A DNA stretch of 36,435 bases from Burkholderiaceae bacterium. GTDB taxonomy: Bacteria > Pseudomonadota > Gammaproteobacteria > Burkholderiales > Burkholderiaceae_E. The stretch lies in the NCBI GenBank assembly GCA_023384005.1, contig JAHDXY010000004.1, forward strand, positions 1 to 36,435, read 5' to 3'. Positions 1 through 8,029 of this stretch are shown piece after piece (position 1 is the first letter of the stretch; each line of letters opens with the position of its first letter). A model generated the notes under the pieces. It was not told where the DNA came from, ran no database searches, and worked only from the letters and a program-made list of their open reading frames with translations. The position numbers were made by a program, and so were the translations under genes.

Positions 1-444
1 TGTAACAATACGTATATGGGTATGGTGCGGCAATGGCAAGAACTGATCCACGGCAACCGAATCAGTGAAAGCTGGAACGCCGCATTACCCGATTTCGGTG
101 CCTTGGCACGCGCTTTTGGTTGGGGTGGCAGGCGTGTCGATTTGCCGGGAGAGCTGGCTGATGGGCTGGCGGAGTGTCTGGCTGATCCTGGTCCGTTCTT
201 TCTCGACGTACGTGTGGTGCCGCACGAGAACTGTTTCCCCATGATCCCGCCGGAAATGATACTCGGCGGGCAGCGCTGGTACGGACGCGGCGAGGTGCGT
301 TTGGCGTCGGCTTGTCGGCCCGATGAGAACAACACCCGGGAAACGGGTTTGACCACCGCCAACCCGGATGAGGAGGCGGCGATCCCGCTGTCCGGATCGA
401 CTGGGGATGAAGTTGCGAACCCGATTGCGGATCGTTCGGGGTAG
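1..444 (+). CDS. Acetolactate synthase-like ThDP enzyme, C-terminal fragment
   Basis: The reading frame is open from base 1, so the start lies outside the window. The first residues, CNNTYMGMVRQWQEL, match the end of the ThDP/Mg-binding motif and the following helix of acetolactate synthase large subunits (IlvB/IlvI/IlvG). ALPDFGALARAFG, FFLDVRV and ENCFPMIP follow in the usual order. Family members normally finish soon after a PMIPxGxGHxE-type segment. Here that segment is shortened (PMIPPEMIL) and is followed by about 55 unrelated polar residues, so the tail is either a lineage-specific extension or the product of a frameshift. Known role of the family: condensation of pyruvate with pyruvate or 2-oxobutyrate in branched-chain amino acid synthesis. 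Base composition is less GC-rich here than downstream. Catabolic or sulfoacetaldehyde-acetyltransferase-like relatives cannot be excluded from the fragment. Confidence 0.75.
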   Translation, partial: CNNTYMGMVRQWQELIHGNRISESWNAALPDFGALARAFGWGGRRVDLPGELADGLAECLADPGPFFLDVRVVPHENCFPMIPPEMILGGQRWYGRGEVRLASACRPDENNTRETGLTTANPDEEAAIPLSGSTGDEVANPIADRSG

Positions 445-591
445 TCTCAGATCGGTCTTCGTACGAACTCTTCCAGAGCCTGCTCGCCGGTCATCGCGGC
501 ATCCAAGGTTTGTCCGCCGCCACTTACGTACCCGCTTGCTCGATGACAGGCCGCATCTCAGTGAGCGTCGCTTTGGAACCGTTTGCTGCTA

Positions 592-616
592 ACATCCATC
601 ATAACGTTGATGATGT
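592..616. promoter_or_regulatory. Candidate TetR operator upstream of the 648 regulator
   Basis: A short imperfect dyad lies 32 bases before the TetR start: ACATC at 592-596 pairs with GATGT at 612-616, and CATCA at 597-601 pairs with TGATG at 608-612. A weak -35/-10 pair (TTGGAA at 573-578, CATCAT at 597-602, 18-base spacer) overlaps it. This is the only dyad I see in the 203-base gap between the acetolactate-synthase-like stop and the TetR gene. Its use as an autoregulatory operator is inference. Confidence 0.3.
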
Positions 617-647
617 ATTCGTTCTCGTCACGCGCCTCGGAGATGCA

Positions 648-1280
648 ATGCCGGCGTCACAGATGACCCAGGCCGAACGCTCGGAGCAGACGCGCCATCA
701 GTTGCTGGCGGCGACGATCGACCTGATCATGGAACGCGGCCTGGCCGGTGCGACCGTGAACGACATCTGCCGGCGCGCGGGCGTCACGACCGGCGCCCTG
801 CAGCACCAGTTCGGCGCCAAGAGCGAGCTGATGGCGGCGACCGTGGCCGAGTTGTTCGCGCCCTTCGCCGAGGCGTTTCCCGCGAGCGACAACCCGGCCG
901 ATACCCAACTCGGCGCGAGGATCGAACGGCTCGTGACCCGCTACGCGAAAATCTACGCCGACCCCCGCTATACCGCGGTGATCGAGATCCTGAGCGCAAC
1001 GCGCCACGACCGCGCGCTCGAAGCGGCGGTGAACCAGTATCGCGACACCCAGGTCGAGAACCTCGCGAATCACCTGCGCACCGAGTTCCCGGACGTGGAC
1101 ATGCCTCTGGAGCGCATGCTCGAGTGCACGCACCTGGTCGTGGACCTGATGCGCGGCGGCGCGATCCGGATGATGTTCGACCGCAGCCGCGAAGCCGAAG
1201 ACGGAATCCTCAAGGGCGCCTGCCAGATCCTGCTCGCCAGGTTCTCCGCCCATCACGACGCGAATCGAGGCCGGAAATGA
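648..1280 (+). CDS. TetR/AcrR family transcriptional regulator
   Basis: A 210-residue DNA-binding repressor of the TetR family. The N-terminal three-helix domain is clear: TRHQLLAATIDLIMERG, then the helix-turn-helix ATVNDICRRAGVTTGALQHQFGAKSEL. The C-terminal ligand/dimer domain is not recognisable to a substrate class. The start at ATG 648 is chosen because GGAG sits five bases upstream; the in-frame ATG at 663 is an alternative, and the frame stays open further upstream without a good ribosome site. The stop overlaps the next gene's ATG (ATGA at 1277-1280), so it is cotranscribed with the M19/TRAP/sarcosine-oxidase genes and is most likely their local substrate-responsive regulator. That assignment is inferred from position only. 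Confidence 0.85.
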   Translation: MPASQMTQAERSEQTRHQLLAATIDLIMERGLAGATVNDICRRAGVTTGALQHQFGAKSELMAATVAELFAPFAEAFPASDNPADTQLGARIERLVTRYAKIYADPRYTAVIEILSATRHDRALEAAVNQYRDTQVENLANHLRTEFPDVDMPLERMLECTHLVVDLMRGGAIRMMFDRSREAEDGILKGACQILLARFSAHHDANRGRK

Positions 1281-2299
1281 CCGACGCTGCGAAACAGGCA
1301 ACCGACGCCGCCAGGCTCCACGCCGACGCCCTGGTCTGGGACCAGACCTTTCCCGCGACCCCCACCTGCGGCTCCTGGACGTCGCACTACGGCGCGCTCG
1401 AGCGGATGAAAGCGAGCGGGTACGACGCGGTGTCGATCACCGTGGCGAGCGACCCCGACGACGCGCTGGGCGCGATCCGCAGGATCTCGATGTGGCGTCG
1501 TTTCATCAACGAGAATTCCGACCGCTACACCTTGCTCGCGAGCGCGCGCGACGCCGAGGCGGCGAAGAAGGCCGGCAAGCTCGCGCTCGGTTTCAGCTTC
1601 CAGGGAACGACCCCGTTCGAGCGCGACATCGGCCTGGTCGAGGTGTTCTACAAACTCGGCGTGCGTCACGCGCTGATCGCCTACAACCAGAAGAACCACG
1701 TTGGCGACGGTTGTCACGAGCGCACCGATTGCGGGCTGTCGCGCTTCGGCGTCGAACTGGTGCGCGAGATGCAACGCGTGGGCATGCTGGTCGACTGCAC
1801 CCACACCGGGCGGCGAACCTCGCTCGACGTGTTCGAAATGGCCAGCGCGCCGGTGATCTATTCGCACTGCAACGCCGCGGCGCTCAAAGCGCACGAGCGC
1901 AACATCGACGACCAGATGGCGAAGGCCTGTGCCGCGACCGGAGGGGTGATCGGCGTCAACGGCATCGGGATCTTCCTGGGCGACAACGACGACTCGACCG
2001 ACGCGCTGTTCGCGCACCTCGATCACTGGGTTGAACTGCTCGGCGCGAAGCACGTCGGGATCGGGCTCGACAGCGTGTCGGACCCGGCGACGCTGACCGC
2101 CACCGTGCAACGGCAGTCGGACAAGTATCCGGCAGGCCAGGGCTACGAAACGACGATGTTGCGCGTGTCCACGCCGGAGCAGATTCCGCAGCTCACCGAA
2201 CGCATGCTTCGCGCGCGATACAGCGAGGCCGACATCCGCGCAGTCCTCGGCGGGAACTGGCTGCGGCTCGCGCGCGAGGTCTGGAAGGAGATCGCGTGA
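1277..2299 (+). CDS. Peptidase family M19 (renal dipeptidase-like) protein with degenerate metal site
   Basis: A 340-residue protein with the M19 membrane-dipeptidase TIM-barrel pattern: LGVRHALIAYNQKN, a VDCTH segment with H176, an IYSHCN segment with H197, an RN pair at 208-209, and a GIGLD strand near the end. M19 enzymes normally hydrolyse dipeptides with a binuclear zinc site built from an N-terminal HxD, a bridging Glu and two later His. Here the HxD position reads WDQTFP (21-26) with no His, and the bridging Glu position is Q109 (SFQGT). H176 and H197 are kept. So it may be a mononuclear or non-peptidase member acting on an amide or lactone. It overlaps the TetR gene upstream and dctQ downstream by four bases each, which ties it to uptake and sarcosine oxidation. 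Fold assignment is firm, activity is open. Confidence 0.8.
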   Translation: MTDAAKQATDAARLHADALVWDQTFPATPTCGSWTSHYGALERMKASGYDAVSITVASDPDDALGAIRRISMWRRFINENSDRYTLLASARDAEAAKKAGKLALGFSFQGTTPFERDIGLVEVFYKLGVRHALIAYNQKNHVGDGCHERTDCGLSRFGVELVREMQRVGMLVDCTHTGRRTSLDVFEMASAPVIYSHCNAAALKAHERNIDDQMAKACAATGGVIGVNGIGIFLGDNDDSTDALFAHLDHWVELLGAKHVGIGLDSVSDPATLTATVQRQSDKYPAGQGYETTMLRVSTPEQIPQLTERMLRARYSEADIRAVLGGNWLRLAREVWKEIA

Positions 2300-2847
2300 G
2301 CGCGCTGCGGCCCCTGGTCGAACACGCCGACGCGTGGTCGCTGCGGCTTGCCCGCGCGATGACCGCCTTGTCCGCGATCGCGGTGGCGTTGATCGTTGTC
2401 GTGCTCGTGTTCGCGAGCCTGCAGCGCTACGTCCTGTCCAGCCCGATCCCGGCCACCGAGGAAATCGCCGGCTACCTGTTCGTGGCGATGTCGTTCCTCG
2501 CGATGGTCGGCGGCATGGTGGAGCGGCGCCACATTCGCGTGCTGATCGTCTGGCGGCTGCTGCCGGTGCGCTTGCAGGCCTGGACGATGCTGGCCGGCCA
2601 CCTGGGGGCGATCGTCGTGCTGGGCATCCTGTTCTGGCAGACCTTCGGCTTCGCCCGATCGAGTTTTCAGTTCGGCGCTCGCAGCTACGTGGCCGACCTT
2701 CTCGAATGGCCCTGGATGATGCTGATCCCGGTGTCGCTCGCCCTGCTCGCGCTGGCGGTGGCGGTGCGTTCGCTGGCCGATCTCGATCGCGCGCTCGACG
2801 GCGAACCCACGCCCGAAGCCACGGCAGCCGACGAAGGCGCGGCCTGA
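2296..2847 (+). CDS. dctQ: TRAP transporter small permease (DctQ family)
   Basis: A 183-residue inner-membrane protein with four hydrophobic segments (about 20-45, 58-75, 92-115 and 138-160) and the DctQ hallmarks FASLQRYVLSSPIPATEEI and the GGMVERRHIRV loop. In tripartite ATP-independent periplasmic transporters this subunit pairs with the large permease and docks the solute-binding protein; transport is driven by a sodium or proton gradient. The GTG start at 2296 overlaps the M19 stop (GTGA) and follows a strong GGAAGGAG at 2283-2290. The acidic C-terminal tail (PTPEATAADEGAA) is outside the conserved region. dctM follows after three bases. Family assignment is confident; the transported solute is not evident from this subunit. 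Confidence 0.92.
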   Translation: MSALRPLVEHADAWSLRLARAMTALSAIAVALIVVVLVFASLQRYVLSSPIPATEEIAGYLFVAMSFLAMVGGMVERRHIRVLIVWRLLPVRLQAWTMLAGHLGAIVVLGILFWQTFGFARSSFQFGARSYVADLLEWPWMMLIPVSLALLALAVAVRSLADLDRALDGEPTPEATAADEGAA

Positions 2848-2850
2848 GCG

Positions 2851-4146
2851 ATGCTCACCGCAACGCTCGTCGCGATCATCGCGTTCGCGCTGCTCACCGG
2901 TTCGATGCTCGGCATCGTGATCGGCGCGACCGGGCTCGCGGTGCTGCATTTCGCCTTCGGCGCAAACTTCAGCGTGCTGGGAAACGCCACCTGGAACGTG
3001 TTCAACAGCTTCACGTTCACCGCGGTGCCAACCTTCATCCTGCTGGGCGAAATCCTCGGTCAGTCGGGTCTGGCCAAGCGCATCTACAGCGCGATCTCGC
3101 CCACCTTCGAGCGCCTCCCGGGCCAGCTGCTGCAAACCAACATCGGCGCGTGCACGGTGTTCAGCGCGATCAGCGGATCTTCCACCGCGACCGCTGCGGT
3201 GGTCGGCGCGATCGCCTACGACGAGCTCAAGTCGCGCGGCTACTCGCGCCGGGCGACCATCGGCACCATCGCCGCGGGCGGCACGCTGGGCATCCTGATT
3301 CCGCCCTCGATCGCTCTGATCATCTACGGCGCCTGGCAGGAAGTCTCGGTGGGCGCGCTGTTCATCGCGGGAATCGTCCCCGGGCTGCTGCTGGCCGGCC
3401 TGTTCATGGTCTACATCGGCATCATGGCGCGCCTGCGCCCCGGAGTCGCGCCGCCGGTGGGCGCGCTGATGCCGCTCGGGCGCGCGCTGGCCAAGTCGGC
3501 CGAAGCCTGGCCCTTCGTCATCCTGGTGTTCGCGATCCTGGGCACGATCTTCCTGGGGCTGGCCACGCCGACCGAGGCGGCGGCGCTGGGCGTCGCGACC
3601 GCGATGGTGCTGGCGATGCTCTATCGCGAACTGAGCCTAGCGCGCGTGTGGACTGCGCTGACGGCGACGGTGCGCACCTTCTCCACCCTGACGCTGGTTC
3701 TGGTGGGCGCGCTGGTTCTGAGCCAGGCCGTCGCGCTGACCGGCTTGCCGCGCCTGCTGATCGGGATGGTCTCCGAGGCCGGCCTGTCGCCGCCAGTGGT
3801 CATCACGCTGATCTTCGCGATGTACCTGGTGCTCGGCTGCTTCTTCGGGCCGATCGAGATGCTGCTGATCACCTTGCCCTTCGTGTTTCCGGTCGTCACC
3901 GGGCTGGGTTTCGACCCGGTGTGGTTCGGCATCGCGCTGGTGATCGTGATCGAGATCGGTCTGCTGACTCCGCCGCTGGGCATCAATCTGTTCGTGGTGA
4001 TGGCCGTCAGTCGCAACGAGGTCTCGCTCGGCGAGGCGGCGATCGCCTGCCTGCCGTACTGGCTGTTGATGCTCGCGCTGCTGGCGGTGATCACCGTCTT
4101 TCCGCAGATCGCGCTGTTCCTGCCGCGCATTTCCGGGTTCGGGTAG
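2851..4146 (+). CDS. dctM: TRAP transporter large permease (DctM family)
   Basis: A 431-residue, almost entirely hydrophobic protein of normal DctM length. Signature stretches are AVPTFILLGEILGQSGL, the SGSSTATAAVVGAIA loop, TLGILIPPSIALIIYGA, the PTEAAALGV segment, and a C-terminal PPLGINLFVV. It forms the ion-coupled translocation channel of the TRAP system together with the preceding DctQ. Only three bases separate it from dctQ. The following dctP is separated by a 58-base gap holding a GC-rich stem-loop, which may let the binding protein be made in different amounts from the permeases. No frameshift or missing segment is visible. Confidence 0.95.
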   Translation: MLTATLVAIIAFALLTGSMLGIVIGATGLAVLHFAFGANFSVLGNATWNVFNSFTFTAVPTFILLGEILGQSGLAKRIYSAISPTFERLPGQLLQTNIGACTVFSAISGSSTATAAVVGAIAYDELKSRGYSRRATIGTIAAGGTLGILIPPSIALIIYGAWQEVSVGALFIAGIVPGLLLAGLFMVYIGIMARLRPGVAPPVGALMPLGRALAKSAEAWPFVILVFAILGTIFLGLATPTEAAALGVATAMVLAMLYRELSLARVWTALTATVRTFSTLTLVLVGALVLSQAVALTGLPRLLIGMVSEAGLSPPVVITLIFAMYLVLGCFFGPIEMLLITLPFVFPVVTGLGFDPVWFGIALVIVIEIGLLTPPLGINLFVVMAVSRNEVSLGEAAIACLPYWLLMLALLAVITVFPQIALFLPRISGFG

Positions 4147-4167
4147 CCGCCTCCAGGCAAAGGCGGC
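4146..4167 (+). other. Intra-operon stem-loop between dctM and dctP
   Basis: GCCGCCT at 4146-4152 pairs perfectly with AGGCGGC at 4161-4167 around an eight-base loop, beginning at the last base of the dctM stop codon. There is no T-run, so it is unlikely to stop transcription fully. Such hairpins commonly protect or separate mRNA of differing abundance in transporter operons, which is an inference here. Confidence 0.55.
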
Positions 4168-4204
4168 GGATTTCGATGGGTTGTTCAATCAAGAGGAGAG
4201 TCGC

Positions 4205-5233
4205 ATGAAACTCAAGTCGTTACTCGCGGTGCTGGCCACCGCGGTCGTGAGCACCGGCCTCGCGCAGGCGGCCGATGTCAACTGGCGTCTGGGCAGCTCG
4301 GTGGGCCCGAAGGACCCCACGACGATCAACCTGCAGGAGCTCGCCAAGCGCGTCGACACGAAATCGGGCGGTCGCTTCAAGATCGAGGTCGTCCCGATCG
4401 AGACGATCGGATTCAAGAACGTCGATTCGTTGCGCGTTCTCAAGCAAGGCGTGCTCGAGGCGATGAACATCGTGCCCTACTACGTGGTGCGCGACGAGCC
4501 GCTGATGGGCGTGTTCGCACCCCACGGCGTGCTGATCGACGCCGAACAGAACCTGAAGATCGTCGACGAGCAGTACAAGATCGGCGCGGAGATCCTGGCA
4601 TCGAGCAAGTGGGGGATCGTCCAGGTCGCACGCTCGCCGTTCGGGGCGCTGCGCGACCTGGTGATCATGTCCAAGGATCCGGTCAATACGCTCGAAGGCC
4701 TGCGCAAGATCAAGTTCCGCCACTTCACCAAGGACGGCCTGCAGGCGTTCAACGCGCTTGGCGTATCGACCCAGGTCGTGCCGTCTTCGGAGCTGTACAT
4801 GGCGCTCAAGACCGGCGTGGTCGACGGCTCGGTCTATGGTCCGACCTACGGGCAGTCGCAGTCGATCTACGAGGTCACCTGCTGCATCAGCTACCTTTCC
4901 GCGTTCTCGATGGCCTACCCCTTCTCGATCGGCGTGAACAAGGATGTCTGGGCGAAAGTGCCACCGAACCTGCAGAAGATCCTGGTCGACGAGTCGAATG
5001 CGATGTGGCGCGAGTCGCTCGAATCCTGGAAACAGGGCGCGGCCGAGAAAACGGCCTACGAGTGGCTCACCACCAAGGGCGGAATGAAGATGCTCGACCC
5101 GGTGCCGCTGGCGGATCGCAAGCTGATCCAGGCCGAGCTGCTCAAGATCTGGCGCGCGCAGTCGGAGAAAATCAGCCCCGTCGCGCTCGCATACTTCGAG
5201 CGCATCAACAAGGCGCTGAACGACGGCAAGTAA
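4205..5233 (+). CDS. dctP: TRAP transporter solute-binding protein (DctP family)
   Basis: A 342-residue periplasmic binding protein. The start at ATG 4205 is set by AGAGGAGA just upstream and gives a classical signal peptide (MKLKSLLAVLATAVVSTGLAQA) with cleavage near residue 22. The mature part shows the DctP pattern: an ELAKRVDTKSGGRFKIEVVP strand-helix, then LRKIKFRH carrying the Arg that usually pairs with a substrate carboxylate, then SELYMALKTGVVDGSVYG. Two adjacent Cys (EVTCCISYL) are unusual for this family. It delivers the solute to DctQM. The downstream sarcosine oxidase suggests an organic acid carrying an N-methylglycine unit, but the substrate cannot be read from the sequence. 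Confidence 0.93.
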   Translation: MKLKSLLAVLATAVVSTGLAQAADVNWRLGSSVGPKDPTTINLQELAKRVDTKSGGRFKIEVVPIETIGFKNVDSLRVLKQGVLEAMNIVPYYVVRDEPLMGVFAPHGVLIDAEQNLKIVDEQYKIGAEILASSKWGIVQVARSPFGALRDLVIMSKDPVNTLEGLRKIKFRHFTKDGLQAFNALGVSTQVVPSSELYMALKTGVVDGSVYGPTYGQSQSIYEVTCCISYLSAFSMAYPFSIGVNKDVWAKVPPNLQKILVDESNAMWRESLESWKQGAAEKTAYEWLTTKGGMKMLDPVPLADRKLIQAELLKIWRAQSEKISPVALAYFERINKALNDGK

Positions 5234-5258
5234 GCGCAGGCCACCGAGGATCGAAACG

Positions 5259-6503
5259 ATGATCGTATTCAGCAACGCACAGGTCTTCGACGGCCTGAAC
5301 GACCGCCTCAGCGCGGCCAACGTCGTGGTCGACGGCGAGCGCATCAAGTCGGTTTCCGATGCGCCGCCGCCGCCCGGCGCCGAGGTGATCGATTGCGGCG
5401 GCCGGGTGCTGATGCCCGGCCTGATCGACGCGCACATTCACGCGTACTTCTACGACATGAACGTCAACCGGCTGCAGCGCCTGCCGGTGACGATGTACGC
5501 GCACCACGCGGCGAACATGCTGCGCGACATGCTCGATCGCGGATTCACCTCGGTGCGCGATACCGGCGGCGCCGACTACGGGCTGTGGCTGGCCATCCAG
5601 AAGGGGCTGATCACCGCCCCGCGTCTTTACTACTGCGAGAAGGCTCTCACCCCGACCGGCGGGCACGCCGACACGCGCCACCATCACGACTACCACGTCC
5701 ACGACGATCACGTCACGATGTGCGGTTGCTGCTTCGTCAATCCGTTGGGCGTCGTGGTCGACGGCGTCGACGCGGTGCGCAGGGTCGTTCGCGAGCAGCT
5801 TCGCCGCGGCGCCTCGTTCATCAAGTTCATGGGCTCGGGCGGGGTGGCCTCGGTGTCCGACCCGCTCGAAGGAATCCAGTTCGGCAAGGACGAGGTTCGC
5901 GCGATCGTCGAGGAAGTGGAGAACCACCTGGTCTACTGCACCGCCCACATCCACCCGGACCGGGCGCTCAAGCGCGCCATCGCGCTCGGGGTGCACTGCA
6001 TCGAACACGGCACGCTGATCGAAGCCGACACCGCGAACATGGCGGCCGACAAGGGGGTGAGCATCGTGCCGACACTGGCGGTGATCGCCGGGCTGGCCGA
6101 GCGCGGCGAGGAGTTCGGCCTGCCGCGCGAATCGCTCGACAAGCTCGACAACATCAAGGACGAGGCGGTCGAGCGGCTGCGTCACATGAAACGCGCGGGC
6201 GTCAGGGTGGGCTTCGGCACCGACCTGATCGGCGCCATCCAGCCGATGCAGTCGACCGAGTTCGCCTTGCGCTCGCCGGTGTTCTCGAACTTCGAGATCC
6301 TCAACCAGGCCACCGGCGTGAACGCAGAGATCATCCGCGCCAAGGGCCAGATCGGCGAGATCTCGCCCGGAGCCTACGCCGACATCCTGGTCGTCGACGG
6401 CAACCCGCTGAAGAAGCTGGAGTTGATGGCCGACGACGGCGCCCACATCCCGATCGTGATGAAGGGCGGCAAGTTCCACCGCAATCGCCTGCCAGCCAAT
6501 TGA
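5259..6503 (+). CDS. Metal-dependent amidohydrolase (COG1228, imidazolonepropionase/prolidase-like)
   Basis: A 414-residue amidohydrolase-superfamily enzyme. Metal ligands are all visible: H59 and H61 in PGLIDAHIHA, K189 in FIKFMGSGGVAS (the carboxylated Lys), H230 in YCTAHIH, H250 in IEHGT, and an Asp in VGFGTDLIG. Known members hydrolyse C-N bonds in cyclic amides or dipeptides (imidazolonepropionase, Xaa-Lys/Arg and Xaa-Pro peptidases). An odd His/Asp/Cys-rich stretch at about 136-158 (HADTRHHHDYHVHDD, then MCGCC) replaces the usual GGHGD loop and might bind extra metal. No signal peptide, so cytoplasmic. A GAGGA ribosome site precedes ATG 5259, and its stop overlaps the TTG start of soxB. 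Inferred role: release of sarcosine from an imported amide, peptide or hydantoin-like compound. Confidence 0.88.
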   Translation: MIVFSNAQVFDGLNDRLSAANVVVDGERIKSVSDAPPPPGAEVIDCGGRVLMPGLIDAHIHAYFYDMNVNRLQRLPVTMYAHHAANMLRDMLDRGFTSVRDTGGADYGLWLAIQKGLITAPRLYYCEKALTPTGGHADTRHHHDYHVHDDHVTMCGCCFVNPLGVVVDGVDAVRRVVREQLRRGASFIKFMGSGGVASVSDPLEGIQFGKDEVRAIVEEVENHLVYCTAHIHPDRALKRAIALGVHCIEHGTLIEADTANMAADKGVSIVPTLAVIAGLAERGEEFGLPRESLDKLDNIKDEAVERLRHMKRAGVRVGFGTDLIGAIQPMQSTEFALRSPVFSNFEILNQATGVNAEIIRAKGQIGEISPGAYADILVVDGNPLKKLELMADDGAHIPIVMKGGKFHRNRLPAN

Positions 6504-7753
6504 CGCGACGTTACTCGGCTTTTTCGCTGTTCAGGGAAGGCCGCGCCGGCCAACGCGGCTGGCGCCCGGCGTGGCGTTCGCCCGAACCTCAACCGGCCTA
6601 CGAGGTGATCGTGATCGGTGGCGGCGGCCATGGACTGGCCACCGCGTACTACCTCGCGAAGACCCACGGCATCAGGCGCGTCGCGCTGCTCGAACGCGGC
6701 TGGATCGGCGGCGGCAACACCGGGCGCAACACCACGGTGATTCGCTCGAACTATTTCTACCCCGAGAGCGCGGCGCTTTACGACCTGTCGGTGCGCCTGT
6801 ACGAAGGCCTGTCGCGCGAGCTGAACTACAACATCATGTTCTCGCAGCGCGGGATGCTGATGCTCGCGCACAGTGAGATCGAGATGGAACTCGCGGCGCG
6901 CAGCGTCAACGCGATGCTGATCAACGGCGTGGACGCCGAACTGCTTGGCCGGGAACAGGTGCGCGCGCTGGCGCCAATCCTGAAATTCGATCGCGACGCG
7001 CGCTTTCCGATTCTCGGCGCGACCAACCAGCGCCGCGGCGGCCCCGCACGACACGACGCGGTCGCCTGGGCCTACGCGCGCGGCGCCGACGCGCTCGGCG
7101 TCGACATCATCCAGAACTGCGAAGTCACCGGTTTCGCGCGCGAGGCCGGCCGGGTGGTGGGCGTCGAAACCACGCGCGGCGAGATCCGCGGCGAACGGAT
7201 CGGCGTCGCGGTGGCCGGGTCTTCGTCGGTGCTGGCCGCGTTGGGCGGATACGAGCTGCCGATCAACACCTACACGCTGCAGGCCTTCGTCAGCGAGCCG
7301 GTGAAGCCGATGATGGACACGGTCGCGCTGTCGCCCGGCACCGGCGTGTACTTCAGTCAATCGGACAAGGGCGAGATGGTGTTCGGCGGCGGGCTCGATC
7401 GAGTGCCCTCGTACGCCCAGCGCGGCAACCCGCCGATGCAGGAAGCCGTGCTCTCGGGGCTGCTGGAAATGGCCCCGGCGCTGGGCCAGCTGCGGCTGAT
7501 GCGGCAGTGGGGCGGCGCGGTCGACGTGACCTCCGATTCATCGCCGATCCTGGGCCCGGTCGGCGTACCCGGGATCTACGTGAATTGCGGCTGGGGCACG
7601 GGCGGCTTCAAGGCGATCCCGGCCGGGGGCACGCTGCTCGCTCACATCCTCGCGACCGGCGAACATCACGAACTGAGCCGCCCGTTCGCGCTGTCGCGTT
7701 TCGCCACCGGCGCGCTGATCGACGAAGGCGCCGCCGCCGGAATCGCACACTGA
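6500..7753 (+). CDS. soxB: Sarcosine oxidase beta subunit
   Basis: A 417-residue FAD/FMN subunit matching heterotetrameric sarcosine oxidase SoxB in length and throughout: RRYSAFSLFR at the N-terminus, the FAD dinucleotide fold YEVIVIGGGGHGLATAYYLA, ERGWIGGGNTGRNTTVIRSN, and the C-terminal NCGWGTGGFKAIPAGG. His185 in ARHDAVAW aligns with the His that carries covalent FMN in characterised enzymes. The start is TTG at 6500, overlapping the amidohydrolase stop (TTGA); the frame extends far upstream but only as a shadow of the amidohydrolase gene. With SoxA, SoxD and SoxG it oxidises sarcosine to glycine, passing the methyl group to tetrahydrofolate and electrons to oxygen. Nine bases separate it from soxD. 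Confidence 0.95.
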   Translation: MTRRYSAFSLFREGRAGQRGWRPAWRSPEPQPAYEVIVIGGGGHGLATAYYLAKTHGIRRVALLERGWIGGGNTGRNTTVIRSNYFYPESAALYDLSVRLYEGLSRELNYNIMFSQRGMLMLAHSEIEMELAARSVNAMLINGVDAELLGREQVRALAPILKFDRDARFPILGATNQRRGGPARHDAVAWAYARGADALGVDIIQNCEVTGFAREAGRVVGVETTRGEIRGERIGVAVAGSSSVLAALGGYELPINTYTLQAFVSEPVKPMMDTVALSPGTGVYFSQSDKGEMVFGGGLDRVPSYAQRGNPPMQEAVLSGLLEMAPALGQLRLMRQWGGAVDVTSDSSPILGPVGVPGIYVNCGWGTGGFKAIPAGGTLLAHILATGEHHELSRPFALSRFATGALIDEGAAAGIAH

Positions 7754-7762
7754 GCACAGGCG

Positions 7763-8029
7763 ATGCAGATCTTCGATTGCCCCTTCTGCGGCGAGCGCAA
7801 CGAGACGGAGTTCCACTTCGTCGCCGAAGCCGGAAAGGTCCGCCCCGAACCGGCGCGCGAGGTGACGCCCGAGCTCTGGGCCTCGTACCTGCACACGAAG
7901 AACAACCCCAGAGGCACGAGCCGCGAGATCTGGCGCCACCTCGGTTGCGGCGAACTGTTCGCGATGCGCCGCGACACGGTGAGCATGGCCGTGATCGCGG
8001 TCGAGTCGCTCGGAGGAAACGAGCGATGA
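7763..8029 (+). CDS. soxD: Sarcosine oxidase delta subunit
   Basis: An 88-residue zinc-binding subunit of the heterotetrameric oxidase. CPFCGERNETEF supplies Cys6 and Cys9; WRHLGC supplies His59 and Cys62. As I recall the family, the last two ligands are normally HxxxC, so the HxxC here looks one residue shorter. The TKNNPRGTSREIW stretch corresponds to the conserved YxRxNPxGxxxExW region. It has a structural role near the FMN/FAD subunit interface. Its stop overlaps the soxA ATG (ATGA at 8026-8029), and a GGAGGAAAC ribosome site for soxA lies inside its 3' end. Confidence 0.93.
   Translation: MQIFDCPFCGERNETEFHFVAEAGKVRPEPAREVTPELWASYLHTKNNPRGTSREIWRHLGCGELFAMRRDTVSMAVIAVESLGGNER

Noticed and set aside
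639-650. AGATGCAATG as an NsrR half-site before the first tetR gene
   Set aside because: It is a single arm with no inverted partner at NsrR spacing and overlaps the ribosome site by chance.
657-2110. Long - strand open frames opposite the tetR and M19 genes
   Set aside because: Composition and lack of motifs mark them as antisense shadows of real + strand genes.
5393-6499. Long in-frame extension upstream of soxB
   Set aside because: It is an alternate-frame reading of the amidohydrolase gene; SoxB homology begins at the TTG at 6500.
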